NCBI GenBank assembly: GCA_964355525.1
Contig: CAYHDY010000006.1
Span: 1 to 38,131, forward strand
Length of the DNA stretch: 38,131 bases
Direction of reading: 5' to 3'
Source of the DNA: XYB2-FULL-45-11 sp964355525
Lineage (GTDB): Bacteria > Patescibacteriota > Patescibacteriia > UBA9934 > GWF2-40-263
Shown: one piece after another, positions 32,833-38,131 of the stretch
Position numbering within the stretch: position 1 is the first letter of the stretch
Layout of the letters: each line of letters begins with the position of its first letter
The notes under the pieces: generated by a model
Told to the model about the DNA's origin: nothing
The model's database searches: none
The model's input: the letters and a program-made list of their open reading frames with translations, nothing else
Made by a program: the position numbers and the translations under genes

Positions 32833-33534
32833 ATGGCACGTTCACTCGGTTATCTGTTGCTCATCTGTTCGATCCTCACCTCGACCCTCGCATTCGGCAA
32901 ACCGCCGGCGAAGAAAGTCGCGAAGGCTGCGGTCGTGGAAGAAACGATCCCGCCGAATTGGCAGAAGGTCGAAGGGTTCGACTGCCGGCACGCGCGCGCG
33001 GATCATCACTTCAATCCGTCCGCGGGCCATCCCGGTTATCACGCGTACGAACGAGGGGACGAAAAAGTGATGTGTCCCTTCGAAGGGAAGTGTCTTCGTA
33101 AAATGACGAAGCCGCCCTATCGCGGGTCGATGAATGATCACGATTGCCTGACTGGCGAGGCTTACATTGCCGCAGTTCCGGAAGGATACAATTCCAGTTC
33201 GTTGGATCTCAGTGATGCAAAATGGATTCAGCCCGAACTCATGGACGATGGAAGATGGCAAATCAGAGGGCATGGACACGAGAGTTCGTCGAATCCGGAG
33301 CGAAATTTTCTCTACGACTACGTGAGGCTGTTGGCTCTTCGCTACGGTCACTTCAAGGGTGAACCTGGAAAATGGTATATGTGTATCGTGCAGGACTGCG
33401 ACAAATGGATTACACACCGCGTTCCAGGATTCGTCGGTTTGTGCATCGACATGACGCAGTGTTATTCGAAGGCGGAAGAGAAGGTAAAAGATACTGTGCC
33501 GCTTCCAGTCTCGTCGACACGCTGTACGAAGTAG
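32833..33534 (+). CDS. Secreted Cys-rich protein of unknown function
   Basis: 233 residues with a signal peptide (about 1-21, LGYLLLICSILTSTLAFG) and a mature part with at least seven Cys and many His/Asp (DCRHARADHHFNPS, HDCLTGEAYIAAVPEG, CIVQDCDKW, GLCIDMTQC). No known family is recognised. SD AGGAGG lies 5 nt before the ATG at 32833, so the open frame upstream to 32794 is ignored. It follows the double-thioredoxin lipoprotein and shares its leader hairpin, suggesting it may be a disulfide substrate or partner; that is inference. Confidence 0.7.
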   Translation: MARSLGYLLLICSILTSTLAFGKPPAKKVAKAAVVEETIPPNWQKVEGFDCRHARADHHFNPSAGHPGYHAYERGDEKVMCPFEGKCLRKMTKPPYRGSMNDHDCLTGEAYIAAVPEGYNSSSLDLSDAKWIQPELMDDGRWQIRGHGHESSSNPERNFLYDYVRLLALRYGHFKGEPGKWYMCIVQDCDKWITHRVPGFVGLCIDMTQCYSKAEEKVKDTVPLPVSSTRCTK

Positions 33535-33550
33535 ACTCGATTGGCTCCTT

Positions 33551-33579
33551 ACACATCCCTTTAAACCGGATGTGTTTTT
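33551..33579 (+). terminator. Terminator after the Cys-rich protein gene
   Basis: Perfect 8-bp stem acacatcc / ggatgtgt, 9-nt loop and a T-rich tail. Confidence 0.85.
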
Positions 33580-33600
33580 AATTGTGGATAAGTTTGTGTT

Positions 33601-33630
33601 ATTCGATGTGATTCAAGGTGATTCGATGCG
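33601..33630 (+). repeat. 3 x 10-bp imperfect tandem repeat upstream of the trpR-like promoter
   Basis: Three adjacent decamers (attcgatgtg, attcaaggtg, attcgatgcg), ending directly at the -35 box. The near-helical period could place a protein on one face of the DNA. Confidence 0.6.
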
Positions 33631-33659
33631 TTGACAGGTCGAATGCGATGTACTACTGT
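33631..33659 (+). promoter_or_regulatory. Promoter of the trpR-like gene
   Basis: TTGACA at 33631-33636, exactly 17 nt, TACTGT at 33654-33659. The -10 lies inside the operator palindrome, as expected for autorepression. Confidence 0.8.
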
Positions 33660-33693
33660 ACTAGTACATACATGTACTAGTACAGTAGTACAT
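33648..33693. promoter_or_regulatory. TrpR-type operator palindrome, copy 1
   Basis: Perfect 22-bp inverted repeat (33648-33669 and 33672-33693) around 2 nt. Each arm holds gtact twice, 8 bp apart, and a gtactagtac core. That is the spacing and CTAG core of known TrpR operators such as trp, aroH and mtr in E. coli. It covers the -10 box of the gene for the TrpR homologue. Confidence 0.82.
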
Positions 33694-33761
33694 GATTGAT
33701 TCATCGTTCGCGAATCAATTCATCGTGTCTCATTCATTCTCATCGTTTACAATCTTCATCT

Positions 33762-34049
33762 ATGAAATTTTCCGAAGATGCTTTCGTCGATCTCCTTCAT
33801 CGCATCGCAAAAGACAAAAAACTTTTAAAAGAATTTTTGCAGGACATCTTAACGGTTCATGAATACAAAAATCTCCTCTTGCGTTGGCAAATCATTGAAC
33901 TGCTTTCAAACGGAATGTCTCATCGCGATGTTGCAGATCGTCTCAACATCGGAATCGGAACGGTTACGCGTGGGGCAAATGAACTCAAAAATGCAAAAGG
34001 CGGTTTCGCTCATGTTCTCCAATATGAATTATCAAAACGTGCAAAATAA
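33762..34049 (+). CDS. trpR: Trp repressor family regulator (TrpR-like)
   Basis: 95-residue helical DNA-binding protein. The helix-turn-helix region MSHRDVADRLNIGIGTVTRG (52-71), followed by ANELKNA, closely resembles the reading head of TrpR (ITRGSNSLK in E. coli). R70 aligns with a tryptophan-contacting arginine of TrpR. R41 can align with the other if a one-residue gap is allowed, so Trp sensing is plausible but not proven. It resembles true TrpR more than the Firmicutes YerC type. ATG 33762 matches the usual N-terminus; the frame upstream contains only a TTG. No SD. The operator at 33648 suggests autoregulation. Confidence 0.85.
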   Translation: MKFSEDAFVDLLHRIAKDKKLLKEFLQDILTVHEYKNLLLRWQIIELLSNGMSHRDVADRLNIGIGTVTRGANELKNAKGGFAHVLQYELSKRAK

Positions 34050-34114
34050 TTTCTGGTGGTCGGGTCTCTCCTCATGGCGGGCCTGACGTTTTGGTTGTCG
34101 AATTTTTTTCAAAC

Positions 34115-34153
34115 GACAAAACATCTCGGGTCTGTCCGAGGTGTTTTGTTTTT
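34115..34153 (+). terminator. Terminator (or attenuator) between trpR and the GNAT gene
   Basis: A 13- to 15-bp stem around 34118-34130 / 34135-34147 with a tetraloop and a T-run, only about 27 nt before the GNAT start codon and just before its SD. An upstream segment near 34089-34100 could pair with 34114-34122 and compete with it. Confidence 0.75.
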
Positions 34154-34179
34154 GAGCGAAATCCGCTCGGAGGTGTCTC

Positions 34180-34830
34180 ATGTCTCTTCGAATCGTTCGT
34201 GCAGCTCCGGATCTTGATCTTGCAACACACATCACGTCATCCGGATTCGTTCAGCCGATTTCCGATGCGCTTCGGCAAGATGTCGACGTTCATTTGAAAG
34301 AAAGTCAAATCGTCTATTCGATCTTCAAAGACGATGTCGTCGTCGGATTCGCCATCTTCAAGAAGATTACGTTGCCGGCCGTTTTCCCTTCGTGGGGATT
34401 CGACTGGGGCTTGCTTGAATATTTGGACATGCGTGTTCTCTATCTCGCTGGGATCATGCTGCATGAATCTGTGCAAGGTCAGGGGATCGCAGAGCAGACC
34501 ATTTTGCATGCGAAAAACGAAATGGGATTGTCCTACTTCGCGCTTCGCACGCAATCGCTTCGTATGTGGATCGCGGGAAACAAATTGACCAAGTCGTGGT
34601 ATCCGAATCCGAAGAACCTCGTTGATGGATCGTTTCGTATCGCAAAAGATCTGCTCGCAAATCAGCTGAGCATGTCCGTCGATGATCGGTTTGTTTCGCG
34701 AGGATTCTACGGCGCACCACTGTACGGCAAGAAACCGATTCATCGCGATGCGAAGCTGCAGGCGTGGTGGAATGATCTGTGTTCCTTCGAGCATGGTGAT
34801 GCTGTGCTCTGCGTCGGTCGATTCAAGTGA
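34180..34830 (+). CDS. GNAT-family acetyltransferase
   Basis: 216 residues. LYLAGIMLHESVQGQGIAEQTILHAKNE fits GNAT motif A (acetyl-CoA pyrophosphate-binding Q/R-x-x-G-x-G/A) and is preceded by the usual beta strands (VVVGFAIFKKI). Substrate unknown. SD GGAGG at 34169-34173, 6 nt before the ATG. It lies between the trpR-like gene and the second operator, with a terminator in front, so it may be expressed by read-through from the trpR promoter. Confidence 0.7.
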   Translation: MSLRIVRAAPDLDLATHITSSGFVQPISDALRQDVDVHLKESQIVYSIFKDDVVVGFAIFKKITLPAVFPSWGFDWGLLEYLDMRVLYLAGIMLHESVQGQGIAEQTILHAKNEMGLSYFALRTQSLRMWIAGNKLTKSWYPNPKNLVDGSFRIAKDLLANQLSMSVDDRFVSRGFYGAPLYGKKPIHRDAKLQAWWNDLCSFEHGDAVLCVGRFK

Positions 34831-34837
34831 TTGTACG

Positions 34838-34866
34838 TTGCTCCCCAAACGACACTGTACTACTGT
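34838..34866 (+). promoter_or_regulatory. Promoter of the deacylase gene
   Basis: TTGCTC at 34838-34843, a 17-nt spacer, TACTGT at 34861-34866. The -10 is the same as in the trpR promoter and also sits within the operator. Confidence 0.6.
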
Positions 34867-34899
34867 ACTAGTACACATGTGTACTAGTACAGTAGTACA
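34856..34899. promoter_or_regulatory. TrpR-type operator palindrome, copy 2
   Basis: Perfect 44-bp palindrome (34856-34877 with 34878-34899, no spacer), nearly identical to the copy at 33648-33693 and with the same gtact/ctag 8-bp periodicity. It covers the -10 of the promoter ahead of the AspA/AstE-like gene. Confidence 0.82.
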
Positions 34900-34940
34900 T
34901 GGCAGATGTGCAGATGTTACTCTCGGGGCGTTCGTCCTGA
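34899..34940 (+). CDS. Possible 13-codon leader peptide ORF
   Basis: ATG at 34899, TGA at 34938, coding MADVQMLLSGRSS. The stop falls within the terminator hairpin, so a ribosome finishing here would cover its left arm. No SD and no Trp codon. A speculative attenuation ORF. Confidence 0.2.
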   Translation: MADVQMLLSGRSS

Positions 34941-34958
34941 ACGCCCCTTCTTTTTTTC
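34925..34958 (+). terminator. Leader terminator upstream of the deacylase gene
   Basis: Perfect 9-bp GC-rich stem ggggcgttc / gaacgcccc, 5-nt loop, then ttcttttttt. It lies between the operator-promoter and the ATG at 34964, so it may attenuate that gene, or it ends the GNAT transcript. Confidence 0.88.
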
Positions 34959-34963
34959 TCAAT

Positions 34964-35686
34964 ATGAAAATCTACCCATCGAAAATAAAACCGGTCGTCA
35001 CTCTCATTGCCTGCATGCATGGCGACGAACCATTTGGTCTCACAGCTGTCGACTATTTCAAAGATCGACTCGATTCGTATCCTGGACTTCAACTTGTGAT
35101 CGCGAACGAAGAGGCGATCGCACAAAACAAACGTTTTATCGAAACAGATTTGAATCGATCGTTTTCGATTTCATCGCCACAGTCTCTCGAAGAGCAATTG
35201 GCAATTGATTTGCTCGAAGCCGTTCGATTAAGCACATTCGTTCTCGACATTCACAACACAACTTCCGATGTGTTGATGACGCCGATTGTCACATCGATGA
35301 ATGAACAAACAAAACGCGTGATTCATTTTTGTCGATCGCATGAGGTGGCATATATCCAAAAACCGCTTGCGGATAAATCGTTGATCGGACAATTGAACGG
35401 CGGAGTCTCGCTCGAATTCGGATTTGATTTTTCAAAAACGTCCGAGGCGATGAATGAATTGATTCGCATCGTCGAAGGTTTGTTGTTCGAACAATCTTGT
35501 GAATCGATGAGTCGCGAAATTTTTTGCATCGACGGAAACATTTTAAAATCCGTTTCACTTCCGGCGGCTGCGAAAAATTTTCAGTTGATCGAATCGCTTA
35601 ATGTCTTTCCGTTTCTTCTCGGCGAACGCGCCTATCCGAATATCCATGCACTGTCCGCATCAAAAAAATATTCTGAACGCATTTGA
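34964..35686 (+). CDS. AspA/AstE-family (M14-like) zinc deacylase
   Basis: 240 residues of the succinylglutamate desuccinylase/aspartoacylase family. Zinc-site motif MHGDE (H19, E22), substrate Arg in DLNRSF, and the third zinc ligand in LDIHNT are all present. Members hydrolyse N-acyl amino acids or short acyl-peptides; the substrate here is unknown. ATG 34964 lies 6 nt after the terminator T-tract, without SD. The open frame upstream runs through the terminator and is rejected. Its promoter overlaps the second TrpR-type operator, so control by tryptophan is likely. Confidence 0.85.
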   Translation: MKIYPSKIKPVVTLIACMHGDEPFGLTAVDYFKDRLDSYPGLQLVIANEEAIAQNKRFIETDLNRSFSISSPQSLEEQLAIDLLEAVRLSTFVLDIHNTTSDVLMTPIVTSMNEQTKRVIHFCRSHEVAYIQKPLADKSLIGQLNGGVSLEFGFDFSKTSEAMNELIRIVEGLLFEQSCESMSREIFCIDGNILKSVSLPAAAKNFQLIESLNVFPFLLGERAYPNIHALSASKKYSERI

Positions 35687-35691
35687 CGCGA

Positions 35692-35720
35692 TGGACACAT
35701 CGACTCGCATTCGTTATGCT
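35692..35720 (+). promoter_or_regulatory. Promoter of the macro-domain gene
   Basis: TGGACA at 35692-35697, a 17-nt spacer, TATGCT at 35715-35720; start near 35727. A strong SD AAAGGAGG at 35741-35748 follows, 5 nt before the ATG. Confidence 0.6.
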
Positions 35721-35753
35721 CAACGTACACATGTTTCAACAAAGGAGGGAAAC

Positions 35754-36437
35754 ATGAATGCGATTGCTTTGCAAAACAAACCGATTGAAATCACGCTCTT
35801 TGATCTGCGTGTGGATCTGATCGCCGCATGGTCGATGTTGCTTGAAAAGAATCGGGAACTTTCGATGGTGCGTCCGTATCACGGAGATTTTGCGGATGTA
35901 CTGTGTCAGGCGATTGTGAGTCCGGGAAACGGTTTCGGATTCATGGATGGCGGCATCGACAGGGTATACACGGATTATTTCGGAAAGGGTGTACAAGACG
36001 CGTTGCAAGAAAAGATTCGTCGAAAGTTCGACGGGGAATTGCTTGTTGGTCAAGCGACGATCATCGCGACCAACGATCGGCAGATTCCGTATCTCATCGC
36101 CGCGCCGACCATGTCCGTGCCGATGCGACTCGAAGGTGTTATGCAAGCGAATCCGTATTACGCGATGCGTGCCGTTATGCAACTTCTCTTGAAAGGTCGT
36201 TTCGATGACGGCCCGATGAAAGGGAGGTTGATTCGCAGTGTTGTTGAATCGATTGCTGTGCCCGGGTTCGGAACCGGCGTCGGAGGTATCTCTGCATCCG
36301 TGTGCGCGCATCAGCAGATCAAGGCTATCCGCGAAGCGCTCATTGCCCCGGCTGCATTTCCGGCCACGTGGCAGGATGCACAAGAACAGCTTCAGCGTTT
36401 ATATACGGATCGGCCGTTCGATCTGCAACAGGATTGA
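35754..36437 (+). CDS. Macro-domain protein (ADP-ribose binding/processing)
   Basis: 227 residues. AIVSPGNGFGFMDGGIDRVY (about 47-66) corresponds to the macro-domain loop NxxN...GGG(V/I)D. GELLVGQATIIATNDRQIPYLIAAPTM matches the later strand (GxA..T....LP....IH). VPGFGTGVGGIS corresponds to the phosphate-binding loop. Macro domains bind or hydrolyse ADP-ribose derivatives such as Appr-1-p or ADP-ribosylated targets. The start is set by the strong SD; the frame is open upstream to 35601 but overlaps the previous gene. The NADAR-like gene 4 kb away adds to an ADP-ribose theme. Confidence 0.75.
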   Translation: MNAIALQNKPIEITLFDLRVDLIAAWSMLLEKNRELSMVRPYHGDFADVLCQAIVSPGNGFGFMDGGIDRVYTDYFGKGVQDALQEKIRRKFDGELLVGQATIIATNDRQIPYLIAAPTMSVPMRLEGVMQANPYYAMRAVMQLLLKGRFDDGPMKGRLIRSVVESIAVPGFGTGVGGISASVCAHQQIKAIREALIAPAAFPATWQDAQEQLQRLYTDRPFDLQQD

Positions 36438-36455
36438 TTCGGACAGAAAACTCTT

Positions 36456-36482
36456 GCAGCTCCACAGAGCTGTTTTTCTTTT
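36456..36482 (+). terminator. Terminator after the macro-domain gene
   Basis: 6- to 7-bp stem cagctc / gagctg, 4-nt loop and T-run. Confidence 0.75.
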
Positions 36483-36489
36483 AGACAAA

Positions 36490-36522
36490 CAAAAAACTTC
36501 CGGACGATCCGGAAGTTTTTTT
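36490..36522. terminator. Terminator of the tRNA-Asp gene (bidirectional)
   Basis: 13-bp stem aaaaacttccgga / its complement with a 3-nt loop; flanking A- and T-runs let it work on both strands. It follows the 3' end of the minus-strand tRNA. Confidence 0.88.
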
Positions 36523-36634
36523 GAACAAATCTGTGGATGGCGGACCGGACGGGATTCGAACCCGCGATCTTCTCCGTGACAGGGAGACGTGTTAACCGGG
36601 CTACACCACCAGTCCAACAGCCACAGATTTGTTC
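36523..36634 (-). repeat. 14-bp inverted repeat flanking the tRNA
   Basis: gaacaaatctgtgg at 36523-36536 and its exact reverse complement at 36621-36634. In the precursor RNA leader and trailer would pair and extend the acceptor stem, with 5 nt and 1 nt of unpaired linker. Confidence 0.85.
36538..36615 (-). tRNA. tRNA-Asp (GTC), CCA encoded
   Basis: On the minus strand a 7-bp acceptor stem (ggactgg / ccggtcc), a 5-bp anticodon stem tctcc / ggaga around ctGTCac, and a T-arm gcggg ttcgaat cccgt are present. Anticodon GTC and discriminator G73 fit Asp. The CCA end is coded at 36538-36540. The gene is bracketed by a perfect 14-bp inverted repeat (36523-36536 and 36621-36634). Confidence 0.95.
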
Positions 36635-36648
36635 TCAAATGTGACGAA

Positions 36649-36677
36649 ATAATAGCACAGGGCGTTTGCTGATGCAA
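36649..36677 (-). promoter_or_regulatory. Promoter of tRNA-Asp
   Basis: On the minus strand TTGCAT (36677-36672), 17 nt, TATTAT (36654-36649), about 27 nt before the tRNA 5' end. Confidence 0.72.
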
Positions 36678-36686
36678 GGCACGTTC

Positions 36687-37472
36687 CTATCGCGATTTTC
36701 TCTGCTTTTGGATGATTCTTATTTTCTTTCCCTCTGACATCGGGGCTGATTTTTTGAGTTTTTCGGCAACGTTCATACCGATTGCTTTTTTTATGTCTTC
36801 AATTTCCGATTCTGTGAGATTTCTCCATTGCCCGATCGGGTAGGTGGAGATCATTTTGAGCGTGAGGATTCTTGTACGCATGAGTGTCTCCACTTCATAA
36901 TGCAGTTCCGCACACATGCGACGAATGAGATCTGGTTTTGATTCGGAAAGAATGATCGCAAATCTTCGCGTGTCGAGTTGTCGAACTTTTGCAGACTTCG
37001 TCATTCCGTCCTTTAACTTCATTCCGTTTTGCATCTTGCTGATATCGATTCGTTTCAAATCATGATTCACTTCCACGACAAATTCTTGATCGAGATTAAA
37101 TTTTGGCAAGGCAAGACGTTTGGAAAAAAAGGAATCGTTTGTCAAAATAAGTAATCCTTCATCGTGCACATTCATGTTCCCAACGGGAAAGAATTTTTCC
37201 GTTGAATCGATGAGATCAAAGACGTTGTCTTCTTTACGCTTGTCGATCGAAATGCCGGCCGGTTTGTTGAGCATGAGATAAATTTTATTTTGTCGCACAC
37301 CCCGTTCTCGACCGTTCACACGCACAACATCCGAATCTCCGACTTTGTCTCCGAGTTTTGCGGGACGATTATTCAAAAAAACATTTCCGGACGCAATAAG
37401 CCGATCCGCCTCGCGACGCGAGCAGTAATGATGTTCAGCAAGATACTTGTTGATGCGTACGGGTTCGGACAT
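36687..37472 (-). CDS. RsuA/RluB-type pseudouridine synthase homologue, catalytic residues replaced
   Basis: 261 residues. An N-terminal S4 RNA-binding domain (RINKYLAEHHYCSRREADRLIASGNV) precedes a synthase domain of the RsuA/RluB/E/F type (LMLNKPAGI, FPVGNMNVHDEGLLILTND). In active enzymes that last block reads VGRLDxDTEGLLLLTND, with the catalytic Asp. Here the Asp position is N101 and the R and L before it also differ. The conserved Tyr in the K-x-Y motif is F131 (DQEF). It may bind RNA without catalysis. The start is ATG 37472: the TTG at 37478 would lie upstream of the predicted transcription start. Confidence 0.85.
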   Translation of the reverse strand: MSEPVRINKYLAEHHYCSRREADRLIASGNVFLNNRPAKLGDKVGDSDVVRVNGRERGVRQNKIYLMLNKPAGISIDKRKEDNVFDLIDSTEKFFPVGNMNVHDEGLLILTNDSFFSKRLALPKFNLDQEFVVEVNHDLKRIDISKMQNGMKLKDGMTKSAKVRQLDTRRFAIILSESKPDLIRRMCAELHYEVETLMRTRILTLKMISTYPIGQWRNLTESEIEDIKKAIGMNVAEKLKKSAPMSEGKKIRIIQKQRKSR

Positions 37473-37481
37473 ATGCAAGGG

Positions 37482-37510
37482 ATCATAGTCGATCTGAGCC
37501 GATTTGGCAA
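37482..37510 (-). promoter_or_regulatory. Promoter of the pseudouridine synthase homologue
   Basis: On the minus strand TTGCCA (37510-37505), 17 nt, TATGAT (37487-37482). Predicted start near 37475 is about 3 nt before the ATG, so the mRNA is probably leaderless. Confidence 0.75.
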
Positions 37511-37522
37511 TGATTCGACGTT

Positions 37523-37557
37523 GAAAAAAAGAAAAGCGTCCAAGAGATATTGGACGC
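37523..37557 (-). terminator. Terminator of the 37567 gene
   Basis: 8-bp stem gcgtccaa / ttggacgc (37536-37543, 37550-37557) followed on the minus strand by a T-rich run. Confidence 0.85.
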
Positions 37558-37566
37558 GAGGCAAAT

Positions 37567-38131
37567 TCAGAGACTGGGAATCTTGTACGGTTTTCCCTTC
37601 GGTTTTCCTGTTGATGTCTTGTTCTTTTCCGATTTGACCGGAGGGGTTTCTACGGAGGGTGCTGTCGCAGCCGTCGGAGACGAAGGAGGATCTGCCAGCA
37701 GCACCTTTTCGAGCTTGTCTGCCGCTTTTTCCGCCACCTTCTCCGCAATGCGTTCGAGACGTGTTGCAGGAGGAGGAATCGTCGGAGCCTTCGGTTGCGG
37801 TGTACTTGCGCCGTTCGTTGCGACCTGATTGACCGCGAACGGGACAAGCAGGATGACGTGACGAACGAGCAGGATCACACAGACCAAGACGGTCACTGCA
37901 ATGACCCAGCCGAGCTTGTTACGCCCGCCTTTGGTGATGAGCGCGCCGATGAGGGAGACAAACGTCAACCACCATCCAATGTGCGTTGAGAATCCGAGAT
38001 TGTAGAAGCTCGCAACGATCGCGGCGACGAGTGCGAGCGTGATTGCCCATCCCCCCGCTTTCCGCCAGTCGATGCTCGCCAACTTCTCCTTCCATGTTTT
38101 CGGTGTGGTGGCCGGCGGGGTCGTTGCTCCT
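37567..38131 (-). CDS. Membrane protein of unknown function, 5' end outside window
   Basis: 187 codons visible. The frame is open to the window edge; the residues before the internal TTG at 38082 read GATTPPATTPKTWKEK, a Thr/Pro linker, so the protein very likely continues upstream and the TTG is not the start. Then come two or three membrane helices (WAITLALVAAIVASFYNLGF, GWWLTFVSLIGALI, GWVIAVTVLVCVILLV), a short helical stretch (ATRLERIAEKVAEKAADKLEKVLL) and a Pro/Lys-rich tail. GC-rich codons resemble the 31-36 kb segment. No family recognised. Confidence 0.65.
   Translation of the reverse strand, partial: GATTPPATTPKTWKEKLASIDWRKAGGWAITLALVAAIVASFYNLGFSTHIGWWLTFVSLIGALITKGGRNKLGWVIAVTVLVCVILLVRHVILLVPFAVNQVATNGASTPQPKAPTIPPPATRLERIAEKVAEKAADKLEKVLLADPPSSPTAATAPSVETPPVKSEKNKTSTGKPKGKPYKIPSL

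Noticed and set aside
33583..33591. DnaA-box-like sequence (TTATCCACA on the minus strand); similar ttatcccca near 8036 and 26318
   Set aside because: Single, widely spaced copies. No cluster, AT-rich unwinding region or dnaA/dnaN genes nearby, so no origin is called.
33692..33761. Possible leader ORF after the first TrpR operator, analogous to the one at 34899
   Set aside because: It has no SD, contains no Trp codons in its readable part and runs out of frame into the trpR gene. The shared ATG is simply the end of the palindrome.
1..38131. CRISPR array, rRNA gene, insertion sequence or prophage module
   Set aside because: No regularly spaced direct repeats with unique spacers, no rRNA stretches, and no transposase, integrase or structural phage genes seen.

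Overview
The window looks like a chromosomal segment of a Patescibacteria/CPR bacterium. This is inferred from gene content, not from a phylogeny. The clues are a compact type IV pilus locus, two secreted proteins with the two-helix 'T4SS pilin' N-terminus common in that group (one of 3,804 residues), a four-helix-bundle 'suffix' protein, tightly packed genes that mostly lack Shine-Dalgarno (SD) sequences, and many small palindromic elements between and inside genes. TGA is used as a normal stop, so the Gracilibacteria-type code does not apply.

Layout. 1-6324: type IV pilus/pseudopilus locus, with a divergent major-type prepilin, then PilB ATPase, PilC platform protein, three prepilin-like proteins, a PilX-like protein and prepilin peptidase PilD. 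6353-7984: four-helix-bundle protein, ribosomal protein bS21, and a YqeY protein fused to a membrane domain. 8109-24101: an envelope operon with two T4SS-pilin-headed surface proteins, including the 11.4-kb giant gene, and three single-pass membrane proteins with thrombospondin-type-3-like Ca-binding repeats. 24132-31126: housekeeping genes ybeY, dgkA-like, ftsA, ftsZ, nrdR, an HtrA-type protease and pyk. 31182-36437: an accessory segment with strong SD sites and more C-ending codons. It holds a NADAR-like protein, a double-thioredoxin lipoprotein, a secreted Cys-rich protein, a TrpR-family repressor, a GNAT protein, an AspA/AstE-type deacylase and a macro-domain protein. 36490-38131, minus strand: tRNA-Asp(GTC), an RsuA/RluB-type pseudouridine synthase homologue lacking its catalytic residues, and the 3' part of a membrane protein cut by the window edge.

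Most notable. Two near-identical perfect palindromes (33648-33693 and 34856-34899) carry TrpR-operator-like GTACT/CTAG motifs with 8-bp periodicity. Each overlaps the -10 box of a promoter, one in front of the trpR-like gene itself and one in front of the deacylase gene, so they look like an auto- and co-regulated TrpR regulon whose second target is not a classical trp gene. A family of 5' leader hairpins precedes the NADAR-like, thioredoxin and Cys-rich genes. Two intergenic inverted repeats share an architecture (29-nt arms of degenerate 7-mers, 52-54-nt loop) but not a sequence. Pyruvate kinase carries three in-frame palindromic or tandem insertions. The pseudouridine synthase homologue has Asn and Phe where the catalytic Asp and Tyr should be.

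How the genes fit together. The first 24 kb is mostly cell-surface machinery, plausibly attachment to a host or substrate: pili made, processed and assembled by PilB/C/D, plus very large Cys-rich surface proteins. The middle is core division and metabolism. The 31-36 kb segment is a regulated accessory set with a possible ADP-ribose theme (NADAR-like plus macro domain) and a tryptophan-responsive sub-cluster.
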